Of a DNA stretch of 43,494 nt, positions 17,592 to 28,266 are shown one piece after another (position 1 is the first letter of the stretch; each line of letters begins with the position of its first letter). Position numbers and translations under genes: made by a program. The stretch is from NCBI GenBank assembly GCA_011376105.1, contig DRPG01000169.1, positions 1 through 43,494 on the forward strand. Direction: 5' to 3'. Source of the DNA: Deltaproteobacteria bacterium. Lineage in GTDB: Bacteria > Myxococcota_A > UBA796 > GCA-2862545. The notes under the pieces are model-generated. The model did not search any database. It saw only the letters and a list, made by a program, of their open reading frames with translations, and was not told the origin of the DNA.

Positions 17592-20186
17592 CTACTCTTC
17601 GTCCTCGGCGGACGGCATCAGGGCGAGATCCACGATCCGCTCCTCAGCCTCAAGGCGCATCAGCCGCACCCCCTTGGAGCTGCGGGTCTTCACCATCCGG
17701 ACCTCGTGGCTCGAGATCCGGATCGCACGCCCTGTGTCGGTGACCAGCATGAACTGATCCTCGGGGGTGACGTAGCGTGCGCCCACGACGCCACCGATCT
17801 CGGTGCCGGTGCGGTGGCTGATCACACCTCTGCCGTTGCGGCCCTGACGGGGGAACGCACCCAGTGGAGTTCGCTTGCCAAACCCGAGCTCGGTGACGGT
17901 CATGATCGTCGGCCCCTGCTCGCCCTCAGGGGTCGCGTCGTCGTCTTCAGCCTCGATCACCCCGTCGTCGTCGAGGATCTCTTCCTCGATGCCCTCGGCC
18001 TCGGCCTCGGCCTCGGCCTCGGCCTCGGCCTCGTCGAGGGGCTCGTCGCCCTCGGCGGGGACCAGGAGCATGTCGACCACCTGATCGTCTCCCTTGAGGT
18101 TGATCCCCTTGTTGCCGCGGGCCGTCCGCCCGAACACCGGAGCACCCTTGGGCCCCGCCTTTGGGAACCGGATGCACTGGCCCTCCTGAGTCAGCAGAAC
18201 GATGTCGACCTCGTCATCGGGGTTGAGCAGGCTCACCACGCGGAGCTCGTCGTCGTCTGCGACGCCACAGGCGATCAGGCCCCCCTGGCGGATGTTCTTG
18301 TACTGGGACAGGGGCGTGCGCTTGACCAGCCCCTGCTTAGAGCAGAACAGCAGATCCCGCCGATCGTCTTCTCTGATCTCCCGGACTGAGACCACCGACG
18401 CGATCGCCTCGCTCTTGTCGACGGGAACGAGGTTGATGATCGGTTTGCCCCGTGCGGTCCGGCTGGTCGCCGGGACCTCGTAGACGTTGAGGGGGTAGGC
18501 CTTGCCGGTGGTGGTGAACACCAGCAGGATCGCGTGGGTGTTGGCGACGAAGATCGAGGTGACGAAGTCTTCGTCGCGGGTGTCCATGCTCTTCTTGCCC
18601 ATGCCCCCGCGGCGCTGCATGCGCCACTCGTCGGGCTGGACCCGCTTGATGTAGCCGAGGTGCGACAGGGTGACGATCTGGTCTTCCTCTGCGACCAGAT
18701 CGTGCATCGTGAGCTCGCCCTTGGCATCGACGATCTGGGTGCGTCGATCGTCGGCGTAGCGCTGGCGAACCTCGAGCAGCTCGTCGGAGACCACCCTCAT
18801 CAGGCGGACCTCGCTGCCGAGGATCCCCTGGAGATCGGTGATCCGGGAGAGCAGCTCGCTGTACTCCTCCTCGATCTTGTCGCGCTCAAGGCCGGTGAGG
18901 CGCTGCAGCCGCATCTCGAGGATCGCGCTCGCCTGCGGCTCGGACAGCTCGAAGCGCTGCATCAGCCCAGCGCGGGCGACCTCGGTCGAGGGGCTCGCTC
19001 GGATCACCGCGATCACCTCGTCGATGTGATCGAGCGCGATCCGATAGCCCTCGAGGATGTGGGCGCGCTCTTGTGCCTTGCGCAGCAGGTAGCGGGTGCG
19101 CCTGAGCACGACCTCACGGCGGTGGCTGATGTAGTGCTGCAGCAGCTCCCGCAGGGACAAGACCCGCGGACGGCTGTTGACGATCGCCAGTAGGATGGCG
19201 CCGAACGTGCTCTGGAGCGCGGTGTGCTTGAACAGGTGGTTGAGCACCACCTCCTCGAAGGCGTCCCGCTTCAGCTCGATGACGATCCTCATCCCCTCTC
19301 GATCGGACTCGTCGCGCAGGGCAGCGATCCCCTCGAGACGCTTGTCTTTGACCAGCTCAGCGATCTGCTGGATCAGGCGTGCCTTGTTGACCTGGTAGGG
19401 GATCTCGGTGATCACGATGGCGCGACGGTTGTTGACCTCCTCGAACCGCGCCTTACCCCGGACGACGATCCGCCCTCGACCCGTCGCATACGCATTGCGG
19501 ATGCCAGTCTTGCCGTAGATCACCCCCCCGGTGGGGAAGTCGGGACCCGGCACCAGCTCGATGAGCTCCTCGAAGGTCATCTCGGGGTCGTTGATCAACG
19601 CGATCGCTGCGTCGATGACCTCGCCGAGGTTGTGCGGCGGGATCTTCGTCGCCATGCCCACTGCGATCCCGTCAGCTCCGTTGACCAGCAGGTTCGGAAA
19701 CGCCGCCGGCAACACCTCGGGCTCTAGGGTGGTGCCGTCGAAGTTCGGGGTGAAGCTCACCGTCTCCTTGTCGATGTCGACCAACAGCTCTTCGGCCAGC
19801 TTGGTCATCCGGCTCTCGGTGTACCGATAGGCCGCAGCGGGATCGCCATCGACCGAGCCGAAGTTGCCCTGCCCGTCGACCAGCGGATACCGGAGGTTCC
19901 ACGGCTGAGCCATGCGCACCATCGCGTCGTAGACCGCCGAGTCGCCGTGGGGGTGATACCGTTTGAGCACCTCCCCAACCACGCCCGCGCACTTGCTGTA
20001 CTTCTTCGATGCCTGCAGCCCCTCCCGATCCATCGCGTAGAGGATGCGGCGGTGCACTGGCTTGAGGCCATCCCGGACGTCGGGCAGGGCCCGGCCGATG
20101 ATGACAGACATTGAATAGTCTAGGTATGAGCTCCGCATCTCATCTTCGATACGGATCGGGATCACGTGCTTTGCGATGTCGTCCAT
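17592..20186 (-). CDS. gyrA: DNA gyrase subunit A
   Basis: GyrA is the breakage-reunion subunit of DNA gyrase, which introduces negative supercoils with GyrB. The start is [20 protein letters not shown] (864 residues). Landmarks include [33 protein letters not shown] (the quinolone-resistance region, with the sensitive-type Ser and Asp), the catalytic tyrosine in AYRYTESRM, and TEIPYQVNK. In the C-terminal beta-propeller, the GyrA box reads [10 protein letters not shown] rather than the canonical QRRGGKG or QRRGGRG, so the stretch is present but one position is altered. A Glu-Ala run ([14 protein letters not shown]) and acidic loop interrupt the propeller near residue 730. The gene lies about 12.5 kb from gyrB on the same strand. 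A candidate promoter lies at 20241-20270. Confidence 0.98.
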   Translation of the reverse strand: MDDIAKHVIPIRIEDEMRSSYLDYSMSVIIGRALPDVRDGLKPVHRRILYAMDREGLQASKKYSKCAGVVGEVLKRYHPHGDSAVYDAMVRMAQPWNLRYPLVDGQGNFGSVDGDPAAAYRYTESRMTKLAEELLVDIDKETVSFTPNFDGTTLEPEVLPAAFPNLLVNGADGIAVGMATKIPPHNLGEVIDAAIALINDPEMTFEELIELVPGPDFPTGGVIYGKTGIRNAYATGRGRIVVRGKARFEEVNNRRAIVITEIPYQVNKARLIQQIAELVKDKRLEGIAALRDESDREGMRIVIELKRDAFEEVVLNHLFKHTALQSTFGAILLAIVNSRPRVLSLRELLQHYISHRREVVLRRTRYLLRKAQERAHILEGYRIALDHIDEVIAVIRASPSTEVARAGLMQRFELSEPQASAILEMRLQRLTGLERDKIEEEYSELLSRITDLQGILGSEVRLMRVVSDELLEVRQRYADDRRTQIVDAKGELTMHDLVAEEDQIVTLSHLGYIKRVQPDEWRMQRRGGMGKKSMDTRDEDFVTSIFVANTHAILLVFTTTGKAYPLNVYEVPATSRTARGKPIINLVPVDKSEAIASVVSVREIREDDRRDLLFCSKQGLVKRTPLSQYKNIRQGGLIACGVADDDELRVVSLLNPDDEVDIVLLTQEGQCIRFPKAGPKGAPVFGRTARGNKGINLKGDDQVVDMLLVPAEGDEPLDEAEAEAEAEAEAEGIEEEILDDDGVIEAEDDDATPEGEQGPTIMTVTELGFGKRTPLGAFPRQGRNGRGVISHRTGTEIGGVVGARYVTPEDQFMLVTDTGRAIRISSHEVRMVKTRSSKGVRLMRLEAEERIVDLALMPSAEDEE
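17993..18034 (-). repeat. 6-bp repeat encoding Glu-Ala run in GyrA
   Basis: Six exact copies of CCTCGG (plus strand) followed by one variant CCTCGT encode alternating Glu and Ala in an acidic loop of the GyrA C-terminal domain. The array keeps frame whatever its copy number. Confidence 0.9.
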
Positions 20187-20240
20187 AGGATTCCGTGGGA
20201 AGGGCAACTGAGGGGAATGCGAGTCCACTCTGTAACGCGC

Positions 20241-20270
20241 ATATCTCCCCACCGCACCCAAGAATAACAA
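20241..20270 (-). promoter_or_regulatory. Candidate gyrA promoter
   Basis: On the minus strand TTGTTA (20270-20265) and AGATAT (20246-20241) are separated by 18 bp, placing transcription start about 45 bp before the gyrA ATG. The stretch is AT-rich against a GC-rich background. Confidence 0.35.
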
Positions 20271-20281
20271 AGCTTGCTACT

Positions 20282-20523
20282 AGCTAATTAGCTGGCCAGG
20301 CAGGGGGATCTTCGCGGGGAGTGGAGGCACGATCGTCTGCCATGTCCGGGGCCTCGCCGAGGCGAGCGTGACCCTCTCCCTCGATCAACGCCGGCTGTCT
20401 GTGCTCGCTCAGCGACAGGGCCAGGGCCTTAGCCTCCCCCACCACCCCACGACGAGCCCCCTCCGGGTCCACGAGACCCGCGTGCCATCCCTCGCCCTCC
20501 CCAGGATCCCTACGCAGGGATCC
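20282..20523. other. Non-coding gap between gyrA and the barrel gene with two palindromes
   Basis: The 517-bp divergent gap (20187-20703) shows no convincing gene. It contains the 12-bp perfect palindrome AGCTAATTAGCT at 20282-20293, just upstream of the gyrA promoter candidate, and a hairpin GGATCCCT-ACGC-AGGGATCC at 20504-20523. The first could be an operator; the second lies in GC-rich sequence of unknown role. Confidence 0.5.
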
Positions 20524-20703
20524 CGGGGCTCCCTCCAGACATCGATCCCGTACGAGGTCCCCGCAGATCGAGGGGAGAGGCCGCCGTGGGGCGCCCCAGG
20601 GAGCAGGCCGTGCCGGCCAACCCCACCCCCCACCACAGCCGCTCCCCGGCTCCCGCTGGCCGCTCCCCGTTGACAAAGCTGCGATTTCCTGCACCATGGG
20701 TCC

Positions 20704-22821
20704 ATGGGAATCGTCACACTGCTCGCGGGTCTGTCGTCCAACCCTGCCGTGGCTGCTGAGCCCAGGGTCCTCACCGAGGCCCGAAAAGATCCAGCGCCGG
20801 CCCCCGGAGCCAGCACCCCCGGGCCGGGATCGAGCGAGACGGCGTCCAGCGCAGGGGGCGTGCCGGCCAGCGCTGCACCAGCCCTGCCTCCGCCCCGGAT
20901 CCTGATCGAGGCCCCACAGAGCCCCGCCGAGGAGAGCCCCGCCGAGGTCCCAGCTACGCCGAGCCCGCTGCCTCCGCCCCGGATCCTGACCGAGGCCCCC
21001 ACGGCACCACCAGCTCCACCACCTCCGGTCGCATCTCCGGTGGCCCTGCCTCCGCCCCGGATCCTGACCGAGGCCTCTGCAGCTGCAGCGACGCCGGCTC
21101 CGTCGCCTCCGATCATACCTCCGGTGGCTCCACCGGTATCGCCGCCCCCGCCGCAGCTCCCGATCGAGGCGATCCCTGCGCCTCCGCCCACGCCCGCTGG
21201 CTCCGTCGGTGCACCTGATCCGGCGGGGTCGGTGGTGCTACCTCCGCCCCGGATCCTCGCGACCCCGGAGCCCCTCTTCTCGGAGCGGCCCCCCCTCCCG
21301 GAGCAGCCCCTCCCCCCGGAGCAGGGAGGCTGCGGGCGCCACGACCTCCCACCACCCCACCAGGATCCACTCCGGCGGAGCCTGACCCGGAGCGAGCTCG
21401 GTCACCTCGCGCCCGAGGGGTACGGGGCTCCGGCCTGGAGGCTGCTGGGGCCCGCGGATGCCCCGGGTGGCGCGATCGGTCCCAGTACCCGCTGGGGCGG
21501 GCTGGTGATCTCAGGGCCCGGCGAGGCGCTGCCGACGCTCCCCATCGGCGGCGTCGGAGAGATCTCGGCGAGCGCGGTCCCGCTCAGCGGCGATGTGTGG
21601 GCTCCGGGCGGGCGCAGCCTCGAGCTGTCGACCGACAGGCCCACCCCCGGGGGCTTGGTGCAGGTCGGTGGCCCCACCAGCCGGGCCGTGGCACAGGTCA
21701 CGTCCTCGGAGCTGTCCGTCGACGGGATCTCGGCTCGCGCCGGTGCAGCCCTCGATCTGTCTGCGAGCTCGACGTCTGCGCTGGCGTCGGGCACGCTCGA
21801 GCAGGAGGGCTCGAGCCTCGAGCTGCTCGCCGCGGGCTCGCAGACCACGGTCGGCTCAGAGCTGCTGTTTGGCTCTTCGCTCCACCTCGACGAGGTGGGG
21901 GGCCGGCTGACGGGGGTGGGCCGCTCCTGGACCACCTCCGATGGATCGCGGACGTACCGGGTGGGCCTGGGGTTTGCCCTCGATCGTGACGAAAAGACCG
22001 GCCTGTCTGCAGGTGCAGAGATCGATCACTGGGGCTTCGACGCCCGCCTCACCCGCCGCGCCGGGGCCTGGGTCCAGGAGAGCCGGGGCTCCCGGTTCGT
22101 GGATTTGATGGCGGCGCTGCGCCTCGACTCCCAGGATCGCACCGGTGGGTTGCTGGGCAACCGAGCCGATCTCTCCCCGAGGGCCCTGCTCCGGCTGCAC
22201 ACCGACGAGCCGATGGAGACGGGCCTAAGCCTTGGGTTCTCCCGCGAGGCAGGCTCTCTGGTCCCCATCGGGGAGGATCTCCCCACCACCGATCAGGTCC
22301 TGCTAGGGCTCGATCAAGTCCTGCCCGGGCGCCTCGTCGCCTCCGTCGTGGGCACCCTGAGCCAGGACGCCCTCGATCGCCACGCCGCCGCCGTCGACGT
22401 GGGGCTCGATCGCGAGGGCGACGAGCTGTCGCTGATGGTCCATGCGGCCGGTGGAGCCTGGACCTCCCCGGGTGCCCTCGGCTCCCCCTGGGCGTCTGCT
22501 GTGGCGATGGCCGCATGGAACGTGAAGCTCGGCCTGCCCACCCGGCTCGGGCTCTCGGGTCGGTGGCGCAGCCCCGGAGAGGCCCCTGCACCCACCGGGG
22601 CCCAGGGCTGGCTGCCCGCCACCTCCGAGGCTTATGCGGATCTCGGGGGACGGGCGGTGGTCGAGCTCCCCACCAGCCACGATGGCCAGCGCCTAGAGCT
22701 GGAGATCAGTGGCTGGAGTCGCTCGCTCCAGCTGTCTGTGGGGCCTGGAGGTGCGCCCCTCGAGGATCGTCTACATGCCTCGGCGTCTCGGGGCGAGGCT
22801 GCGGTGCGGTTCGCCTGGTGA
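20704..22821 (+). CDS. Proline-rich outer-membrane beta-barrel-like protein
   Basis: The 705-residue product has a short signal-like N-terminus (MGIVTLLAGLSSNPAVAAEP), a Pro/Ala-rich region up to about residue 225, and a long C-terminal part of alternating beta strands that ends in RFAW, the aromatic terminus typical of outer-membrane barrels. The Pro-rich region contains a repeated motif LPPPRIL(I/T)EA at residues 61, 89, 115 and 179, with degenerate copies at 20-27 (EPRVLTEA) and near 150. Such a linker could cross the peptidoglycan while the barrel sits in the outer membrane. The C-terminal half has strand patterns such as YRVGLGFALDRDEKTGLSAG and MVHAAGGAWTSP. No family is recognised. There is no strong ribosome site; the only in-frame alternative upstream start is CTG. 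Confidence 0.6.
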   Translation: MGIVTLLAGLSSNPAVAAEPRVLTEARKDPAPAPGASTPGPGSSETASSAGGVPASAAPALPPPRILIEAPQSPAEESPAEVPATPSPLPPPRILTEAPTAPPAPPPPVASPVALPPPRILTEASAAAATPAPSPPIIPPVAPPVSPPPPQLPIEAIPAPPPTPAGSVGAPDPAGSVVLPPPRILATPEPLFSERPPLPEQPLPPEQGGCGRHDLPPPHQDPLRRSLTRSELGHLAPEGYGAPAWRLLGPADAPGGAIGPSTRWGGLVISGPGEALPTLPIGGVGEISASAVPLSGDVWAPGGRSLELSTDRPTPGGLVQVGGPTSRAVAQVTSSELSVDGISARAGAALDLSASSTSALASGTLEQEGSSLELLAAGSQTTVGSELLFGSSLHLDEVGGRLTGVGRSWTTSDGSRTYRVGLGFALDRDEKTGLSAGAEIDHWGFDARLTRRAGAWVQESRGSRFVDLMAALRLDSQDRTGGLLGNRADLSPRALLRLHTDEPMETGLSLGFSREAGSLVPIGEDLPTTDQVLLGLDQVLPGRLVASVVGTLSQDALDRHAAAVDVGLDREGDELSLMVHAAGGAWTSPGALGSPWASAVAMAAWNVKLGLPTRLGLSGRWRSPGEAPAPTGAQGWLPATSEAYADLGGRAVVELPTSHDGQRLELEISGWSRSLQLSVGPGGAPLEDRLHASASRGEAAVRFAW

Positions 22822-22835
22822 GCGGGGCCCGGGCG

Positions 22836-23075
22836 TCAGGCGAGCTGCCAGACGTCCGAGGGTCTCCCTGGAGAGTCCTTGGTGATCGCCCCCTTCATCC
22901 GCACGATGACCCCGAGGCGCTCGGCCTCCCGGAGCACCCTGCGGAGGGTGGGTCGCGACCACGGGAGGGTCTCCTGTAGATCCCGGACCGTGATGGGTCC
23001 ATGGGCTGCGACCTCGTCCACCAGGGCCTGCAGTCTCTGATCGATTGGCTGAGCTTCAGCTTTCTCTGCGTGCAT
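22836..23075 (-). CDS. Small winged-helix transcriptional regulator
   Basis: The product is 79 residues from the ATG at 23075, with a GGAG site five bases upstream. A longer frame to 23231 exists, but its extra residues look non-coding and cover the AT-rich promoter region. The pattern IDQRLQALVDEVAAHGPITV, RDLQETLPWSRPTLRRVLRE, then AERLGVIVRMKGAITKDSPG is a winged helix in which RPTLRRVLRE is the recognition helix and the GRPSDVWQL end forms the wing strand. It resembles MarR- or ArsR-like minimal DNA-binding domains. The partner or effector is unknown. The stop is 14 bp from the convergent barrel gene. Confidence 0.7.
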   Translation of the reverse strand: MHAEKAEAQPIDQRLQALVDEVAAHGPITVRDLQETLPWSRPTLRRVLREAERLGVIVRMKGAITKDSPGRPSDVWQLA

Positions 23076-23120
23076 GAGGTCTCCGGGGGGTAGATCCAGG
23101 ATACCACCCAGAGGCGAAAA

Positions 23121-23266
23121 ATTATATCCACCAGCTGGAGGCGTTGTGCTGGTGTAGATCTGCTCTCCGACGACCCCGGGGTGGCGAAAACCGAGCAGAC
23201 TGTTCAGTATTGGCAATGTGAAACAATCCATCCACCCTGACCGGGACTCCTCCGGATCGGATGGAT
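23121..23266 (-). promoter_or_regulatory. AT-rich regulatory region upstream of the winged-helix gene
   Basis: The non-coding gap 23076-23381 stands out as AT-rich. It holds a perfect minus-strand TATAAT at 23126-23121, 45 bp before the regulator ATG, but no matching -35 box. An inverted repeat ATCCATCC (23226-23233) and GGATGGAT (23259-23266) with a 25-bp spacer lies further upstream and could be an operator. Autoregulation by the encoded winged-helix protein is an inference. Confidence 0.4.
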
Positions 23267-23381
23267 GGCTCTTCGAGCTTCACTCCTATACTTCCGGAGA
23301 CTACCTCCAGAGATTTCCCATCGGCGCTGGAGACGGAGCCGGCTCCCACGTCGAGCAGAGCTGGGTTTGTGAGCGCTGGGG

Positions 23382-23765
23382 TCAGGCCGGCCCGAGGGCT
23401 GCGGGGGCAGGCGGGAGGGGATAGCTCTCGTCGAGATCGTGGTGGCTCCTCAGCCCGATCGCCTCCCGCTGGACCACCAGCTCCCACCGCGCCCGCTTTG
23501 CCTCCCTGCGAAGCTCCTGGTATTGCTCGAGGAGCTCCCCCCGGGCTGCGCCGTCCGCGACCACGAGGCGCGCCCCCACTGAGGCCGCCCGCTCACAGGC
23601 CGCCGCGAGGCAGCGCCCCGCCCTCGCCAGGCACACCGCCTGCTCAGCCCGGAGCTCTGCCTCGAGCTGCTGATCGAGGACGACCTCGCATAGCTTCGTG
23701 CCTGGGCGCTTCTCTCGAGCGCTCCGGGCCCGAGCCAGCAGATCCCGCCACTGTTCCACGTCCAT
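23382..23765 (-). CDS. Small helical protein of unknown function
   Basis: The 127-residue product is almost entirely helical and rich in Ala, Arg and Glu (QWRDLLARARSAREKRPG, LEAELRAEQAVCLARAGRCL, LLEQYQELRREAKRARWELV), consistent with a coiled coil, with a short polar and proline-rich tail ending QREAIGLRSHHDLDESYPLP. There is no signal peptide. It follows the barrel gene by 40 bp on the same strand and may be the last cistron of that operon. No family is recognised. Confidence 0.55.
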   Translation of the reverse strand: MDVEQWRDLLARARSAREKRPGTKLCEVVLDQQLEAELRAEQAVCLARAGRCLAAACERAASVGARLVVADGAARGELLEQYQELRREAKRARWELVVQREAIGLRSHHDLDESYPLPPAPAALGPA

Positions 23766-23805
23766 GGGCTCCTCTTGGGGGCGCTCCGGGCCCCGAGCGA
23801 GGCGG

Positions 23806-24930
23806 CTAGAACCCGAGGATCAGGGAGGCGACCGCCCCGTGGGCCGACTCTCCCTCGGTGAGGCGGTGCTCCCCTTGGTACACAAAGCTCATCCGGACGT
23901 TGTCCCGCAGCGACTCGTCTTCGTTGCCAAACGCTGGGTAGATGTTGATCCCGCCCTCGGTCCACAGGGTGGTGCGCGGTGCGAAGCTCCGGTCTTCGGC
24001 GGCCCAGCCGAGGCGACCGATCGGCTCGACGGCGGACGGCAGGCGCCAGCCCCCCTGGACGTAGGCACCGGAGGCGACGATCGGCCTGGCGGTGAGGCTG
24101 TCGAACTGGTACCGGTGCAGCCCCTCCAGCGACAGGGTGAGGCCGGCGAGACCCAGCCGCAGCGACACGCTGCCCCGGAGATCGTTGATCTGGAGCCTGG
24201 GGAAGCCCACACCGTCGAAGGCACGGTAGGGGTGCCAGATCAGGCCCGCGCCGATCCCCACCCTCGGCTCGGTGCGCAGCGGGTTGGTCTCGTCGAAGGA
24301 GAACGCGCCCAGGGGCTGGAGATCGAAGCGGGCGAGGTACAGCACGCCGCGCTCGCTCCCCGACGCGCCGGTCCCCGAGCCGTTGAACACGCCGGTCTTC
24401 ATCGCCACCTCTCCGCCGATCGCCCCCGCCTCGATCAGGGCTCCGAGATCGTCGTCGGCGAGGAACAGATCGTTGGGGCCTGCTCGATCGGGGAACAGCA
24501 GGGCGACATCAGCGCTCTGCGCTGCGGAGGTGAACGGGACGGGCATCCGGCCGGTCCGGATCCGGAAGCCGCTGGACGGCACCCAGCTCACCGAGGTCTC
24601 CCGGACGATGTCGCCCAGGGCTCCGCTGGAGCTGGTCTCGACTCGATCGACGGCGCCGTCGTTGTCGGTGTCGACGACCCTGGCGGAGACCAGGGCGGGG
24701 AAGGTCTGGGAGCCAACGACGAAGAAGACCTTGTAGCGCCACTGCTCGAGGGGCTGGCCCTGAAACGTCAGCCCCGCTGCGCTGCTGGCCAGGCCGACCT
24801 TCAGCTGCTCCCGGGGCAGGGCGGAGGGCCTCAAGACGGCGGAGAAGGTGGGCTTGACGAAGCCCGACAGCTCCAGCGCGTCGCTGGCGGCTGCGGGCGA
24901 GGCCCCGGCGAGGGCGAGGGGCACGATCAT
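23806..24930 (-). CDS. Outer-membrane porin-like protein
   Basis: The 374-residue product has a signal peptide (MIVPLALAGASPAAASDAL) and then an amphipathic beta-strand pattern to a terminal phenylalanine (VASLILGF), the outer-membrane barrel signature. The opening LELSGFVKPTFSAVLRP and the segment VPSSGFRIRTGRMPVPFTSA, followed by LLFPDRAG, resemble phosphate-selective porin (OprO/OprP)-like proteins, in which the barrel starts with such a strand and an R-x-G-(R/Q)-(M/F)-x-(V/I)-P turn. A DTDNDGAVD stretch may bind calcium. Its ATG overlaps the stop of the upstream lipoprotein gene by four bases (ATGA), so translation is coupled. The substrate is unknown. Confidence 0.7.
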   Translation of the reverse strand: MIVPLALAGASPAAASDALELSGFVKPTFSAVLRPSALPREQLKVGLASSAAGLTFQGQPLEQWRYKVFFVVGSQTFPALVSARVVDTDNDGAVDRVETSSSGALGDIVRETSVSWVPSSGFRIRTGRMPVPFTSAAQSADVALLFPDRAGPNDLFLADDDLGALIEAGAIGGEVAMKTGVFNGSGTGASGSERGVLYLARFDLQPLGAFSFDETNPLRTEPRVGIGAGLIWHPYRAFDGVGFPRLQINDLRGSVSLRLGLAGLTLSLEGLHRYQFDSLTARPIVASGAYVQGGWRLPSAVEPIGRLGWAAEDRSFAPRTTLWTEGGINIYPAFGNEDESLRDNVRMSFVYQGEHRLTEGESAHGAVASLILGF

Positions 24931-26114
24931 GGGACCTCCAGCCCGACAGGGGCAAAGGCGACGGCGGTGACCGGCTCCACCCCGGAGTCGAAGTTAGGCC
25001 CCGCCACCAGCCAGCCCGTGCTCCACAGGGTGTAGGCATCGAGGGGCCAGGGGGAGATCAGCGGGTGCTCGCCGATGGCGGTGCGGGGGGCCTCCCAGCT
25101 CCGAGCCCGGGCGGGATCCCCTCGCTCGTCGTTGACCGTGATCTTCCGATCCAGCGTGTGGCTCGCGGTGATCGAGGAGGTGAACGGCACCGCGTCGGCG
25201 ATCTCTCCGCCGGGGGTGACCGGGGCGATCACCGGCTCGTCTCCGTCGGTCCCGGTGACATAGACCTCTCCGCCCCAGCGCAGCACGCCCCCGACGGTGA
25301 ACGGGACGTCGACGGCCCCGCCGCCCTGCAGGGTGAGGACGAAGACCCCGCCGGTGGACATCACGCCCACGCCCACGCCGCTGTCCGAGAACTCGAGGTA
25401 GCCCAGGATCGTGTAGGGCTGTGGGTTGGGTGGGAGGTTGACCCCCACCGTCGCCTGGATCTGGCCAAAGCGATCGACGAAGAAGGCTGCGATCTCGCTG
25501 TCCCAGTTGACCAGGAAGACCGAGCTGCGCTCGGCGACCCAGGCCCCGGTGCCCAGCACCGCGATGTCCCGGAGCTCCTCGGGGAAGGGGACGACGTTGA
25601 ACGGGAGAGCCTTGTCGAGATCCACCATCAAGAACTGGGGCTCCCCCGTGCCCCCCTGGACCAGGGCGTAGGTGAAGCGGCGGGAGGGGGTCTCGTCGAT
25701 ATAGGGCGCGATGCCGAGGAACGACAGCTCGGTCCCCGAGACGGGATCGTCGCGCAGGATCTGGTTGCAGGCACCGGTCTGGCCGTCGACCTCGACGAGC
25801 GCGTCGCCCGACCAGTACCAGACCCGATCCTGGCTGCGGCCAACGAAGCCGTGCAGCCCATAGATCCCCCGGTGGGCTGAGCAGCCTCCGCTCCAGCCTC
25901 CGTTGATCCGGCCGACGAACACCTGGGTGTCAGCGCGGCCCAGATCTCCGTACAGCGCGTAGATGTTGCCGTCTCGATCGGTCAGGGGGGGCAGGAGCCG
26001 CATCGGTGGCTCGCCGAGGATGTCGCCGAAGTAGCGAAAGGTCCCCCACTCCCCAGGGGCGAGGGTGGAGGCGCATCCGGAGGCAAGGAGGAGGGCCAGG
26101 GCGGGCATGCGCAC
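24927..26114 (-). CDS. Lipoprotein with beta-propeller-like repeats
   Basis: The 395-residue product has a lipoprotein signal (MRMPALALLLASGCAS) with the lipobox Cys at residue 14. The body is beta-rich with blade-like repeats (DRDGNIYALYGDLGR, SQDRVWYWSGDALVEVDGQT, MVDLDKALPFNV, GGVLRWGGEVYVTGTDGD), suggesting a propeller. No named family is recognised. It is one base downstream of the large FG-GAP lipoprotein gene and overlaps the porin-like gene by four bases, so all three belong to one operon and may act together at the outer membrane. Confidence 0.7.
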   Translation of the reverse strand: MRMPALALLLASGCASTLAPGEWGTFRYFGDILGEPPMRLLPPLTDRDGNIYALYGDLGRADTQVFVGRINGGWSGGCSAHRGIYGLHGFVGRSQDRVWYWSGDALVEVDGQTGACNQILRDDPVSGTELSFLGIAPYIDETPSRRFTYALVQGGTGEPQFLMVDLDKALPFNVVPFPEELRDIAVLGTGAWVAERSSVFLVNWDSEIAAFFVDRFGQIQATVGVNLPPNPQPYTILGYLEFSDSGVGVGVMSTGGVFVLTLQGGGAVDVPFTVGGVLRWGGEVYVTGTDGDEPVIAPVTPGGEIADAVPFTSSITASHTLDRKITVNDERGDPARARSWEAPRTAIGEHPLISPWPLDAYTLWSTGWLVAGPNFDSGVEPVTAVAFAPVGLEVP

Positions 26115-26115
26115 A

Positions 26116-28264
<2,149 letters not shown>

Positions 28265-28266
<2 letters not shown>

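Noticed and set aside
20284-20697. 137-codon minus-strand frame upstream of gyrA
   Set aside because: No ribosome site, low-complexity translation with no recognisable fold, and it covers hairpins and the palindrome in the gap.
20670-20698. TTGACA promoter for the barrel gene
   Set aside because: The -35 is perfect, but the sequence 17 bp downstream (ACCATG) is a poor -10 and would place the start of transcription at the ATG.
23205-23222. Sigma-54 promoter near TTGGCAATGTGAAAC
   Set aside because: The GG and GC elements of the -24/-12 pattern do not have the required spacing.
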